Part shown: piece after piece, positions 9,031 to 17,174 of the stretch
How positions within the stretch are numbered: the first letter of the stretch is position 1
Layout of the letters: each line of letters begins with the position of its first letter
Source: Actinorhabdospora filicis
GTDB lineage: Bacteria > Actinomycetota > Actinomycetes > Mycobacteriales > Micromonosporaceae
Length of the DNA: 64,000 nucleotides
NCBI RefSeq assembly: GCF_030269765.1
Contig: NZ_BSTX01000001.1
Location: 310,001-374,000 of the forward strand
Direction: 5' to 3'
Notes under the pieces: model-generated
Databases searched by the model: none
Told to the model about the DNA's origin: nothing
What the model saw: the letters and a program-made list of their open reading frames with translations, nothing else
Program-made: the position numbers and the translations under genes

Positions 9031-9656
9031 GCGCGCGGACCGAGCGGGTCGTCACCTCCGGGAAGTTCACCCTCGACGGCGGCAGCTGGGACGTCGACAA
9101 CAACGTGTGGATCGTCGGCGACGACGCCGAGGTCATCGTCATCGACGCCGCCCACGACGCCGCGGCCATCGCCGCCGCCGTCGCCGGGCGCGCCGTCACC
9201 GCGATCGTGTGCACGCACGCCCACGACGACCACGTCAACGCCGCGCCCGCCCTCGCGCGGCTGCTCGGCGCGCCCGTCCTGCTGCACCCCGCCGACCGGG
9301 AGCTGTGGGACCTGACCCACCCCGGCCGCGCGCCCGACGGGGAACTCGCCGACGGGCTGGAGCTGCGCGTCGCCGGTACCGTCCTGCGGGTCCTGCACAC
9401 GCCCGGCCACGCGCCGGGCGCGGTCTGTCTCCACTCCCCCGGCACCGGCGAGGTGTTCACCGGGGACACGCTGTTCCGGGGCGGCCCGGGCGCCACGGGA
9501 CGGTCCTTCAGCGACTTCCCCACGATCATCGCCTCGATCGGCGAGCGCCTGCTGGGGCTGCCGCCGGAGACGGTCGTGCGCACCGGGCACGGCGACGACA
9601 CGACCATCGGGGACGAGGCGCCGCACCTGGCGGAGTGGGTGGCGCGGGGGCACTGA
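9027..9656 (+). CDS. MBL-fold hydrolase, partner of MscR
   Basis: The 209-residue protein has the metallo-beta-lactamase fold of the glyoxalase II type. The metal-binding motif is HAHDDH ([12 protein letters not shown], about residues 62-67). A second-site His is in HTPGHAPG, an Asp in FTGDTLF and a final His in TGHGDDT. Starting at GTG 9027 it overlaps mscR by 4 bp, so the two are co-translated. The coupling suggests it hydrolyses the thioester formed by MscR (S-formylmycothiol to formate and mycothiol). That reaction is inferred from neighbourhood and fold. Confidence 0.85.
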   Translation: MSARTERVVTSGKFTLDGGSWDVDNNVWIVGDDAEVIVIDAAHDAAAIAAAVAGRAVTAIVCTHAHDDHVNAAPALARLLGAPVLLHPADRELWDLTHPGRAPDGELADGLELRVAGTVLRVLHTPGHAPGAVCLHSPGTGEVFTGDTLFRGGPGATGRSFSDFPTIIASIGERLLGLPPETVVRTGHGDDTTIGDEAPHLAEWVARGH

Positions 9657-9729
9657 CTCGAAGCGGGGACACCGCCGGGGGGAAGAACTGTCTACAGTGC
9701 ACTCATCCCCTTCGACCGGAAGGATCCTC

Positions 9730-10269
9730 ATGACCCTCGCCGACGGCGTCGTCCTCGCCCAGGACAGCCGCGACATCATCAAGCCGGTCTGGACCGAGGT
9801 CCTGGTGGCCCTCCTGCTGTTCGGGCTGCTCTGCTTCGTGCTGATGAAGTTCGTCTTCCCGCGCATGGAGGCCACCTTCAAGGCGCGCGCCGACGCCATC
9901 GAGGGCGGGCTGGCGCGGGCCGAGCGGACCACGATCGAGGCGAAGGCGGTCCTGGAGCAGTTCCGGGCCGAGATCGCCGCGGCGCGGGCCGAGGCGGCGG
10001 TGATCCGGGAGCGGGCGCGCGCCGAGGCCTACGAGATCCGGGCGGAGGTCATGGCCGGGGCCGAGGCCGCGCGGGAGCAGGTGCTCGCCGAGGGGCGGGC
10101 GGCCCTGGCGGCCGACCGGGTGGCGGTGCTGGCCGAGCTGCACGGCGTGATCGGGGAGATCGCGGTGGACCTGGCCGGGCGCATCGTCGGGGAGTCGCTG
10201 ATGGAGGACGCGCGGGCCCGGGGCACCGTCGAGGAGTTCCTGCGTGAGCGGGAGACCGCCCGGGACTGA
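9730..10269 (+). CDS. Orphan F0 ATP-synthase subunit b-like protein
   Basis: The 179-residue protein looks like the b subunit of F0F1 ATP synthase. It has a short N-terminus, one membrane helix (WTEVLVALLLFGLLCFVLMKFVFP, about residues 19-42), then a long charged Ala/Glu/Arg helix typical of the peripheral stalk and a C-terminal segment (AVDLAGRIVGESL) that matches the delta-binding end. ATG 9730 has GGAAGG upstream. No other atp gene lies near: before it is the MscR pair, after it a strong terminator. It is thus a single-gene unit, either a second b subunit or a stalk-like protein recruited elsewhere. A small dyad ACTGT-CT-ACAGT (9687-9698) lies upstream. Confidence 0.85.
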   Translation: MTLADGVVLAQDSRDIIKPVWTEVLVALLLFGLLCFVLMKFVFPRMEATFKARADAIEGGLARAERTTIEAKAVLEQFRAEIAAARAEAAVIRERARAEAYEIRAEVMAGAEAAREQVLAEGRAALAADRVAVLAELHGVIGEIAVDLAGRIVGESLMEDARARGTVEEFLRERETARD

Positions 10270-10287
10270 CCCACACGCACACACACG

Positions 10288-10317
10288 AGGCGCCGGACAC
10301 ACCCGTCCGGCGCCTTT
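10288..10317 (+). terminator. Intrinsic terminator after the b-subunit-like gene
   Basis: AGGCGCCGGAC (10288-10298) and GTCCGGCGCCT (10305-10315) make a perfect 11-bp stem with a six-base loop, followed by TTT. It is one of the clearest intrinsic terminators in the window. Confidence 0.85.
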
Positions 10318-10339
10318 GGCGTACACGGGGAGAAATTAC

Positions 10340-10384
10340 TTGCTTCCATGAAACAACTGACTTATATTTGCTTCATGCAAACAA
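10340..10384 (+). promoter_or_regulatory. MarR promoter with two operator-like repeats
   Basis: TTGCTT (10340-10345) and TATATT (10363-10368), 17 bp apart, form a good promoter. The predicted transcript start coincides with ATG 10375, so the mRNA would be leaderless. Two similar 17-mers, TTGCTTCCATGAAACAA (10340-10356) and TTGCTTCATGCAAACAA (10368-10384), each have rough dyad symmetry and cover the -35 and the start site. They are likely sites for autorepression by the MarR protein. Confidence 0.7.
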
Positions 10385-10854
10385 CCAGAGAAGAGGCGGC
10401 CCGCCTCTCCGAGACCGTCACCCGCGTCCTGGACGCCGCCCGGCGCGGCCAGGCCCGCGCCTTCGACCCCGTGCGGGTCGGCGTCCTGACCGTCGCGGCC
10501 GACCGGGGCCCGCTGCGGGCCGGGGCGATCGCCGAGGAGCTCGACGTGCTCCCGTCGTCGGTCACCCGGCACGTGCAGGCGCTCCAGGACGCCGGGCTGG
10601 TCGCCACCCGGACCGATCCGGCCGACAAGCGCGCCTCGCTCATCGAGGCCACCGAGGCCGGGCGCGAGCAGGCCGCGCGGTTCCGCGAGGCCGGGGCCGA
10701 GGTCTTCCACGGCGTCATCGCCGACTGGCCGGCGCAGGACGTCGTCCGGCTCACCGAGCTGCTGGAGCGGCTCATCGCGTCCTGGGCGGCCAAGGGCGCC
10801 CAGGAGCAGAAGGCCAATCGGTCCGGCAAGCGCTTCGACTGGAGCGAGGGCTAG
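10375..10854 (+). CDS. MarR-family transcriptional regulator
   Basis: The 159-residue winged-helix regulator has the MarR core: RVGVLTVAADRGPLRAGAIAEELDVLPSSVTRHVQALQDAGLV for helices 2-4, then the wing TRTDPADKRASLIEATEAG with the conserved D-x-R. ATG 10375 is preferred over ATG 10348 because the promoter puts the transcript start there and the extra nine residues would be encoded by the operator. It precedes an FAD monooxygenase by 46 bp in the same direction; the two likely form an operon responding to an aromatic or drug-like ligand. The ligand is unknown. Confidence 0.9.
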   Translation: MQTTREEAARLSETVTRVLDAARRGQARAFDPVRVGVLTVAADRGPLRAGAIAEELDVLPSSVTRHVQALQDAGLVATRTDPADKRASLIEATEAGREQAARFREAGAEVFHGVIADWPAQDVVRLTELLERLIASWAAKGAQEQKANRSGKRFDWSEG

Positions 10855-10900
10855 TCCCTCCCGAGAGCAACCCACCCCCACGGCTCGAAAGGAACCTCCC

Positions 10901-12211
10901 ATGAACGCCTCGTCCCTCCACGTCCTCGTCGTCGGCGGCGGCATCGGCGGCCTCGCCCTCGCCCAGGGCCTGCGGAAGTCCGGTGTGAGCGTCGCCGTCT
11001 ACGAGCGCGACCTCCACCGCGACGACCGGCTGCAGGGCTACCGCATCCACATCAACCCGCAGGGCAGCCGCGCGCTGCACGAGCTGCTCCCGCCGGAGTC
11101 CTTCGCCGCCTTCACCGCCACCGCCGGGCACGGCGGCAACGAGTTCCGCTTCTACGACGAGAAGATGCGCGAGCTGCTGCACCTGGACGAGGCCATCACC
11201 ACCGGCGGCGCCCGCTCCCCCGAGGACGGCCACCACGGCGTCAGCCGGATCACGCTGCGGCAGGTCCTGCTCGCCGGGCTCGACGGGCACGTGCGCTACG
11301 GCAAGCGCTTCGAGCGCTACGAGCGGACCCCGGACGGGCGGGTGACCGCGTTCTTCGAGGACGGCACCAGCGCCACCGGCGACGTGCTCGTCGGCGCCGA
11401 CGGCGGCAACTCCCGGGTGCGGCGGCAGTATCTGCCGCACGCCCAGCGCGTCCAGACCGGCGTGGTGACCATCGTCGGCAAGTACGCGCTGACGCCGGAG
11501 GCCCGCCGGGCGCTGCCCGCCGAGTTCCTGCGGGGACCGGCCAGCGTCATGCCGCCCCGCGACCACGGCATGTTCATCGCCCCGCACGAGTTCGCGCCCG
11601 CCGCGGCCGGCGCGATCGGAAGCGACGACCCGGCACTGGCGCCCGGCGCGCTCTTCGACAACACCACGCCCTACGTGTTCTGGGCCTTCGCCGCCAAGCG
11701 CGAGGCCTACCGCGCCGGCCGGGCCCTGGAGGACCTCGACGGCGCCGGGCTGCACGACCTGGCGCGGGCCATGACGGCGTCCTGGAGCCCCCGGCTGCGC
11801 GCCCTCGTCGAGGGCACCGACACCTCCACGGTCACGCTCATCCCCATCACCACCTCGGTGCCCGTGGACGCCTGGGCGGCCACGAACGTGACGCTGCTCG
11901 GCGACGCGATCCACAGCATGACGCCGTTCCGCGGCATCGGCGCCAACACCGCCCTGCGCGACGCCCGCCACCTCCACGACGCCCTCGTCGCCGTCGCCAG
12001 GGGCGAGCGCCCGGTGGTCCCGGCGATCGGCGGGTACGAGGAGCGGATGCGGGACTACGGTTTCGCGGCGGTGCGGGCGTCGCTGAAGACGGCGATGATG
12101 ACGGTCTCGGGCAACCCGGTGGGCCGGTTCTTCGGCAAGACGGCGTTCCGGGCGTTCAACGCGATGCCGGCGGTGAAGCGGAAGGTCTTCGCGGGCTTCG
12201 GCGACGCGTAG
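10901..12211 (+). CDS. FAD-dependent aromatic-type monooxygenase
   Basis: The 436-residue protein is a class A flavoprotein hydroxylase (PHBH fold, TetX-like). It has the N-terminal dinucleotide motif VVGGGIGGLALAQGL, the second FAD/NADPH motif DVLVGADGGNSRVRRQ, and the third GD motif VTLLGDAIHSMTPFRGIGANTALRDA. Such enzymes use NADPH and oxygen to hydroxylate aromatic or polyketide substrates. GAAAGGAACC gives the ribosome-binding site. Being downstream of a MarR gene suggests induction by its substrate, perhaps an antibiotic or phenolic. The last 60 residues are basic and helical. It stops 4 bp before the convergent AraC gene ends. Confidence 0.88.
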   Translation: MNASSLHVLVVGGGIGGLALAQGLRKSGVSVAVYERDLHRDDRLQGYRIHINPQGSRALHELLPPESFAAFTATAGHGGNEFRFYDEKMRELLHLDEAITTGGARSPEDGHHGVSRITLRQVLLAGLDGHVRYGKRFERYERTPDGRVTAFFEDGTSATGDVLVGADGGNSRVRRQYLPHAQRVQTGVVTIVGKYALTPEARRALPAEFLRGPASVMPPRDHGMFIAPHEFAPAAAGAIGSDDPALAPGALFDNTTPYVFWAFAAKREAYRAGRALEDLDGAGLHDLARAMTASWSPRLRALVEGTDTSTVTLIPITTSVPVDAWAATNVTLLGDAIHSMTPFRGIGANTALRDARHLHDALVAVARGERPVVPAIGGYEERMRDYGFAAVRASLKTAMMTVSGNPVGRFFGKTAFRAFNAMPAVKRKVFAGFGDA

Positions 12212-12215
12212 CCGC

Positions 12216-12965
12216 TCACCGTTTGAAGTAGGTGCCGGGGGTCTGCCCGGTGGCGCGCTGGAAGGCCTCGACGAACGCGCTGGGCGTGGCGTAGCCGACG
12301 CGGCGGGCGACGGAGCCGACGGCGACGCCACGGGCGAGCAGTTCGAGGGCGGCGCGCAGGCGGGCCTGCGCGCGCCAGCGGGTGTAGGTGAGGCCGGTCT
12401 GGTCGACGAAGGCGCGGGTGAGGGTGCGGTCGCTGACGTGGAGGCGGGCGGCCCAGTCGCCGAGGCGGTGGGGACGCCCGGGGTCGCGCAGGACCTCCTC
12501 GGCCACGGTCCGGGCGCGGGGGTCGCCGGGCATGGGCAGGTCGATGCGGGTGTGCTCCAGCGGGACCATGAGATCGAAAAGGACGGCTTCGGCGTGGTGG
12601 CGGGCGGGGGCGGTCAGGCCGGGGGCGCGGAGGTAGCCGATGAGCTCGCGCATGAGCGGGGTCGCGGCCAGGACGGTCGGCGAGGTCCAGCCGACGGCGC
12701 TGCGGTCGGCGTCGATGTAGATCCAGTGCCACACGTCGGTGCTGGAGCGGGCGGCGTGCGGGACCCCGGCGGGGACCCACAGGGCGAGGCTGGGGGGCAG
12801 GACCCAGTCGCGGTCCTCGGCCTCGATGACCAGGGCGCCCTCGGGCGACCAGAAGACCTGGTGCCGGTCGGCGTGGGAGTGGGTGCCGAAGGACGTGGTC
12901 CCGCGCCGCTCCTCGTGGAGGACGGTGATGGCCGCCGGAGGCGCCTCGTGTCCGCTGATCGACAT
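12216..12965 (-). CDS. AraC-family transcriptional regulator with cupin sensor
   Basis: The 249-residue protein has an N-terminal cupin (SFGTHSHADRHQVFWSPEGALVIE, LWVPAGVPHAAR) and a C-terminal double-HTH AraC domain (VAEEVLRDPGRPHRLGDWAARLHVSDRTLTRAF and GSVARRVGYATPSAFVEAFQRATGQTPG). A -10-like TATGCT (minus strand, 12979-12974) lies eight bases before the ATG, suggesting leaderless transcription. It is divergent from a pair of ABC transporter half-proteins, an arrangement like ybtA next to ybtP-ybtQ in yersiniabactin loci. A role in controlling that transporter is inferred. Confidence 0.9.
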   Translation of the reverse strand: MSISGHEAPPAAITVLHEERRGTTSFGTHSHADRHQVFWSPEGALVIEAEDRDWVLPPSLALWVPAGVPHAARSSTDVWHWIYIDADRSAVGWTSPTVLAATPLMRELIGYLRAPGLTAPARHHAEAVLFDLMVPLEHTRIDLPMPGDPRARTVAEEVLRDPGRPHRLGDWAARLHVSDRTLTRAFVDQTGLTYTRWRAQARLRAALELLARGVAVGSVARRVGYATPSAFVEAFQRATGQTPGTYFKR

Positions 12966-13005
12966 GATGCGTCAGCATACGGTGTTTCCGCCGTCCCGAA
13001 AACCT

Positions 13006-13021
13006 CTTAGGGTCGCCTAAG
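13006..13021 (+). promoter_or_regulatory. Iron-box-like palindrome (DtxR/IdeR type) ahead of the ABC pair
   Basis: CTTAGG-GTCG-CCTAAG is a perfect 6-bp inverted repeat whose core TTAGG...CCTAA matches the centre of the actinobacterial DtxR/IdeR/DmdR iron box (TTAGGTTAGSCTAACCTAA); by eye about 13 of 19 positions agree. A TAGGGT hexamer inside it (13008-13013), 17 bp from TTTCCG (12985-12990), could be the -10. The box would then block the promoter when iron is plentiful. Confidence 0.6.
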
Positions 13022-13058
13022 TCGAACCACCTCGGCATCGGGAGAACCTGGGAGCCCC

Positions 13059-14735
13059 ATGAGTCATCAGTGGACGTCGGGATCGGTGCTGCGGCACGTC
13101 CTGCGCGGCCAGCGGCGGCGGGCCGTGCTGGGCACGGTCCTCGCCAGCGGCCATCAGATCGGCGAGGCACTGGTGCCGGTCATGGTGGGCGTGGTCATCG
13201 ACAAGGCCATCGCCACCGGCGACGTGAGCGCGCTGGTGCTGTGGCTGGCGGTGCTGGCGGGGGTCTTCGCGTGCCTGTCGTACTCCTACCGCTTCTACGC
13301 GCGCGTGGCCGTGCGCGGCGTCGAGGAGGCCGCCCACGACCTGCGGACGCGCATCGCGCGGCAGGTCCTCGACCCGCGCGGGGTGGCCGAGGACCGGCTG
13401 CCGGGCGCGGTCCTGCGCGTGGCGACCACCGACGCCACCGGCGCCGCCCGGATCCTGCGCGTCATCCCGGCGGTGGCCTCGGCCTTCGGCGCGCTGGGCG
13501 TGGCGGTGGTGACGCTGATGTGGACCTCGGTGACGCTGGGGATCCTCGTCGTGGTCGGCGCGATCCCGGTGCTGGCGCTCATGCAGGTCCTCGGGCGGCC
13601 GCTGGAGAAGCGGCTGCACGCCGAGCAGGACGCCGCCTCGGCCTCCGCGGGCGTGGCCGCCGACCTGGTCAGTGGACTGCGCGTGCTCAAGGGCGTCGGC
13701 GCCGAGGCCGCCGCCGGGGACCGCTACCGGCGGATGAGCCGGGCGAGCCTGACGGCGGCGATGCGCTCGGCGCGCTTCGAGGCCGGTTTCCAGGGCGTGG
13801 CCACCCTCATCACCGGCGTGTTCGTGGCCGTGGTCGCGGTGGTCGCCGGGCGCATGGCCGCCGACCGCGCGATCAGCGTCGGCGCGCTCATCGCCACCGT
13901 CGGCCTGGCGCAGTTCCTGATCGGGCCGCTGCAGAACATCACCGCGCAGAGCGCGGCCTTCGCCCACGCCCGCGCCTCGGCCCGCCGCGTCGCCGAGACC
14001 CTCTCGGCCCCGCACCGCCCCGAAGGCGAAGGGGACTACGGCGGCGCGCGGCACGACGTCGTCCTCGACGGGCTGTCGGCCGGTCCGCTCAAGGGCCTCG
14101 ACCTCACCGTCGGGCACGGCGAGCTGGTCGGCGTGGCCGCCCTCGACCCCGCCGACGGGGCGGCGGTCCTCGGCGTCCTGGCCGGTGAGCTCGCACCGGA
14201 CGAGGGACGCGCGCTGGTCGGCGGGCGCGACCTGGCGGGCCTGCGGGCCGCCGAGGCGCGCGCGGCGGTCCTGGTCGCCGCCCACGACGCCGACCTGTTC
14301 GACGAGTCGCTCCTCGCCAACGTCGCGCTGCGGCCCGGCGGGCCGGTGGAGGAGGCGATCGCGGCGACCGCGACCGACGACGTCATCGGCGCGCTGCCCG
14401 ACGGGCGCGACACGCGCGTGGGCGAGCAGGGGCACGCCCTGTCGGGCGGGCAGCGGCAGCGGGTGGCGCTGGCGCGCGCGCTCGCGTCCGGCGCGCCCGT
14501 GCTGGCCCTCGACGAACCGACCAGCGCCGTCGACACCGTGACCGAGGCGCGCATCGCGCTCGGGCTGCGGGAGGTCCGCGAGGGCCGCACGACGCTGCTG
14601 GTGACCACGAGCCCGACGCTGCTCGCCGCGTGCGACCGCGTCGTGGTGCTGGCGCGGGGCCGCGTGGACGCGCAGGGCGCGCACGCCGAGCTGGCCGCGA
14701 ACCATGAGGAGTACCGGATGAAGGTGGTGGGATGA
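13059..14735 (+). CDS. ABC transporter half (TMD-NBD) with dead Walker A, heterodimer subunit 1
   Basis: The 558-residue protein has about six membrane helices (residues 20-310) and a nucleotide-binding domain. The NBD keeps LSGGQRQRVALARAL and Walker B VLALDEPTSAVD. Its P-loop region (about 357-370, VAALDPADGAAVLG) has no lysine and no GxxGxGKS pattern, so this subunit cannot bind ATP normally. The next gene, overlapping by 4 bp, supplies the complementary pattern. Together they should be a heterodimeric exporter or siderophore-type importer (compare IrtAB, YbtPQ) with one working and one degenerate ATP site. The iron-box-like promoter and AraC neighbour favour a siderophore role; substrate unproven. 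Confidence 0.9.
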   Translation: MSHQWTSGSVLRHVLRGQRRRAVLGTVLASGHQIGEALVPVMVGVVIDKAIATGDVSALVLWLAVLAGVFACLSYSYRFYARVAVRGVEEAAHDLRTRIARQVLDPRGVAEDRLPGAVLRVATTDATGAARILRVIPAVASAFGALGVAVVTLMWTSVTLGILVVVGAIPVLALMQVLGRPLEKRLHAEQDAASASAGVAADLVSGLRVLKGVGAEAAAGDRYRRMSRASLTAAMRSARFEAGFQGVATLITGVFVAVVAVVAGRMAADRAISVGALIATVGLAQFLIGPLQNITAQSAAFAHARASARRVAETLSAPHRPEGEGDYGGARHDVVLDGLSAGPLKGLDLTVGHGELVGVAALDPADGAAVLGVLAGELAPDEGRALVGGRDLAGLRAAEARAAVLVAAHDADLFDESLLANVALRPGGPVEEAIAATATDDVIGALPDGRDTRVGEQGHALSGGQRQRVALARALASGAPVLALDEPTSAVDTVTEARIALGLREVREGRTTLLVTTSPTLLAACDRVVVLARGRVDAQGAHAELAANHEEYRMKVVG

Positions 14736-16492
14736 GCGCCCAGGGGAATCTGCTGCCGGTGGCCACCGGCCGCGAGTCGTGGCGGACGCTCCGCGCGCTC
14801 GCCCGGGCCCGGCGGTGGCCGCTGATCGCGGCGGTCGCCGCGCTGGTCGCCGGGAGCCTGCTGGCGATGCTGACGCCGCTGGTCCTGGGCCGCATCGTGG
14901 ACCTCGTGGCCGCCGGGAAGGGCGCGGCGGCGATGACGGGACCGGCGGCCGCGCTGGTCGCGGTGGCGATCGGGGCGGCGTTCCTGAAGGCCCTCGGTCA
15001 GGTCCTGGTCGCCCGCGTCGGCGAGCCCTCGGTGGCCGAACTGCGCGAGAAGGCCCTGGAAAGGGCCCTGGACCTCGACCTGGAGACGGTGGAGGCCGCC
15101 GGGACCGGCGACCTCGTCTCCCGGGTCACCGAGGACATGCAACTGGTCGCCGAGGTCGCCCGCGACATCCTGGCGTACTTCGCGATCTCGCTGCTGACGA
15201 TCGCGCTGACCGTGGTCGGCCTGGGCGCGCTGGACTGGCGGTTCGCGCTGGCGGGGCTGTGCGCGGTGCCGATCCAGGCGCTCACCGCGCGTTGGTACCT
15301 GAAGGCGGCGCCGGAGGTGTACGCCGCCGAGCGGGTGGCGCGCGGCGCGCTGGCGCAGCGGCAGCTCGACTCGATCGGGGGCGCGCGCACCGTCCGCGCC
15401 TTCGGGCTGGGCGAGCGGCACCTGGCGGGCGTGGCCGAGGCATCGCGGGCCGCGATCGGGCTGGCGATGCGGGCGGTGCGGACGCAGACGCGCTTCTACG
15501 GGCGCCTCAACGGCGCGGAGTTCGTGGGCCTGACCGCGATCCTGATCGTGGGCTTCCTGATGGTGCGCGCCGATATCGCCTCCATCGGCGAGGCGACGGC
15601 GGCGGCGCTGCTGTTCATCCGCCTCTTCGACCCGATCAACATCGTGCTGGGCCTGCTGGACGACATCCAGCAGGGCGGCGCGGGCCTGGCCCGGCTGGCC
15701 GGCGTCATCGACATGCCCCGCCGCCCGGCGCCGGAGCACCCGCGCGAACCGGCCTCGGCGGCGGTGGAGACCGAGGGCGTCACCTTCGCCTACCGTCCCG
15801 GGCACGTCGTCGTGGACGGCGTGGACCTGAGCGTGGCGCCCGGCGAGCGCGTCGCCCTCGTCGGGGCCAGCGGGGCGGGCAAGACGACCCTGGTGAAGCT
15901 GATCGGCGGCGTCCACGCGACCGGCGGCGGCGCCGTCCGGCTCGGCGGGGTCCCGCTGGAGGACCTGGACCAGGCGACGCTGCGGCGCACGGTGGCGCTG
16001 GTCAGCCAGGAGGTGCACGTGTTCGCCGGGACCGTCGCCGACGACCTGCGGCTGGCCGCGCCGGAGGCCACCGAGGAGCGGCTGTGGGAGGTCCTGACGA
16101 TGGTCGGCGCCGACGGGTGGGCCACCGCGCTCCCCCACGGCCTGGCGACCGTGGTCGGCGAGGGCGGGCACCGGCTGACGCCCACGCAGGGGCAGCAGCT
16201 CGCGCTGGCGCGGCTGGCGCTGGCCGATCCGCCGATCGCGGTCCTGGACGAGGCCACCGCCGAGGCCGGCAGCGCCGGTTCGCGCGAGCTGGAGGCCGCC
16301 GCCGCGCGCGTGCTGCGCGGGCGGACCTCCCTCGTCGTCGCCCACCGGCTGAGCCAGGCCGCCGACTCCGACCGGGTCGTGGTCATGGCCGGCGGGCGCG
16401 TGGTGGAGCAGGGCCCGCACGAGGAGCTGATCGCCGCCGGTGGCGGGTACGCGCGGCTGTGGGAGGCGTGGCGGGCGCACCGCGCCGAATGA
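14732..16492 (+). CDS. ABC transporter half (TMD-NBD) with degenerate signature, heterodimer subunit 2
   Basis: The 586-residue partner has six predicted membrane helices (about residues 35-320) and an NBD with an intact Walker A (VGASGAGKTTLVKL). Its signature has become LTPTQGQQLALARL instead of LSGGQ, and the Walker B/D-loop reads VLDEATAEAGS. In an ABC dimer each ATP site joins one Walker A with the other subunit's signature. Its good Walker A therefore meets the good signature of subunit 1, and the two damaged motifs share the other site. The start is fixed by the ATGA overlap. A 9-bp-stem hairpin follows at 16499-16541. Confidence 0.92.
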   Translation: MSAQGNLLPVATGRESWRTLRALARARRWPLIAAVAALVAGSLLAMLTPLVLGRIVDLVAAGKGAAAMTGPAAALVAVAIGAAFLKALGQVLVARVGEPSVAELREKALERALDLDLETVEAAGTGDLVSRVTEDMQLVAEVARDILAYFAISLLTIALTVVGLGALDWRFALAGLCAVPIQALTARWYLKAAPEVYAAERVARGALAQRQLDSIGGARTVRAFGLGERHLAGVAEASRAAIGLAMRAVRTQTRFYGRLNGAEFVGLTAILIVGFLMVRADIASIGEATAAALLFIRLFDPINIVLGLLDDIQQGGAGLARLAGVIDMPRRPAPEHPREPASAAVETEGVTFAYRPGHVVVDGVDLSVAPGERVALVGASGAGKTTLVKLIGGVHATGGGAVRLGGVPLEDLDQATLRRTVALVSQEVHVFAGTVADDLRLAAPEATEERLWEVLTMVGADGWATALPHGLATVVGEGGHRLTPTQGQQLALARLALADPPIAVLDEATAEAGSAGSRELEAAAARVLRGRTSLVVAHRLSQAADSDRVVVMAGGRVVEQGPHEELIAAGGGYARLWEAWRAHRAE

Positions 16493-16498
16493 GGGTGT

Positions 16499-16541
16499 CC
16501 ACTGTGGAGGTACGCGCCGGGCGCCCGTACCCCCACAGTGG
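16499..16541. terminator. Hairpin after the ABC pair
   Basis: CCACTGTGG (16499-16507) pairs with CCACAGTGG (16533-16541), and inner GGTACG with CGTACC, giving a 15-bp interrupted stem. No T tract follows. It begins seven bases after the transporter stop and probably ends that transcript. Confidence 0.65.
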
Positions 16542-16629
16542 CGTGCCGGGTCGCAACCCGGGGGCGACGCCCCGGGGCGAACCGCGCCCATAGCGTCGGG
16601 GACACAGCCTCCAAGACAGAGGAGATCCG

Positions 16630-17124
16630 ATGCGCAAGCGCTGGTACCAGGCCGTCCTGGCGACGGTGGCGATGGCGGTGCTCGCCCTGGCGGGCACCGC
16701 GGCCTCGGCCGGTCCGTCCACCCCGGACGACCGCCCGGCCGAGACCTTCGACGCGATCCTGCGGGCGCAGGCCGACGCGTGGTTCGCCGAGGACGGCGCG
16801 GCCTTCGCGGCCACGTTCTGGCCCGACGGCGACATGGTCACCTTCAACGGCGACCACCTCAACGGGCGCGCCGACATCGCCGTGCGGATGCAGTACTACT
16901 TCGACAACTACATGGATCCCACGCACATCAAGACGCTCTCGCAGGACGTGACCTTCGCGCGGCCGGACCTGGCGGTCATCGTGCGGACGTCCTGCCTGCT
17001 GGTGACCGAGTCCTCGCCGTGCCGGGACGGGTCGCTGTCGACCAACACCAACGTGATGCTCAAGCGGCACGGCCGCTGGATGCAGCAGTCCTTCCAGAAC
17101 ACCAGGCAGATGCCGCTCGGCTGA
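16630..17124 (+). CDS. Secreted SgcJ/EcaC-type (NTF2-like) protein
   Basis: The 164-residue protein begins with a Sec signal peptide (basic MRKRW, hydrophobic VLATVAMAVLALAG, probable cleavage after ASA near residue 27). The mature part is an SgcJ/EcaC or SnoaL-like NTF2 fold: FDAILRAQADAWFAEDGAAFAATFWPDGDMVTFNGDHLNG is the classic opening, ending with KRHGRWMQQSFQNTR. Such pockets bind small hydrophobic molecules; function unknown. Two cysteines in the mature region (SCLL and SSPC) may form a disulfide. GAGGAGATCC gives a good ribosome-binding site. Confidence 0.82.
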   Translation: MRKRWYQAVLATVAMAVLALAGTAASAGPSTPDDRPAETFDAILRAQADAWFAEDGAAFAATFWPDGDMVTFNGDHLNGRADIAVRMQYYFDNYMDPTHIKTLSQDVTFARPDLAVIVRTSCLLVTESSPCRDGSLSTNTNVMLKRHGRWMQQSFQNTRQMPLG

Positions 17125-17174
17125 GCCCGAGCGCGTCGCGAGACATGGCTGAAATGTCCCGATAGTGTCTTTCG

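Noticed and set aside
9687..9698. ACTGT-CT-ACAGT as a CopY/BlaI operator
   Set aside because: The short dyad does not match the TACA-NN-TGTA pattern, and no such regulator is near.
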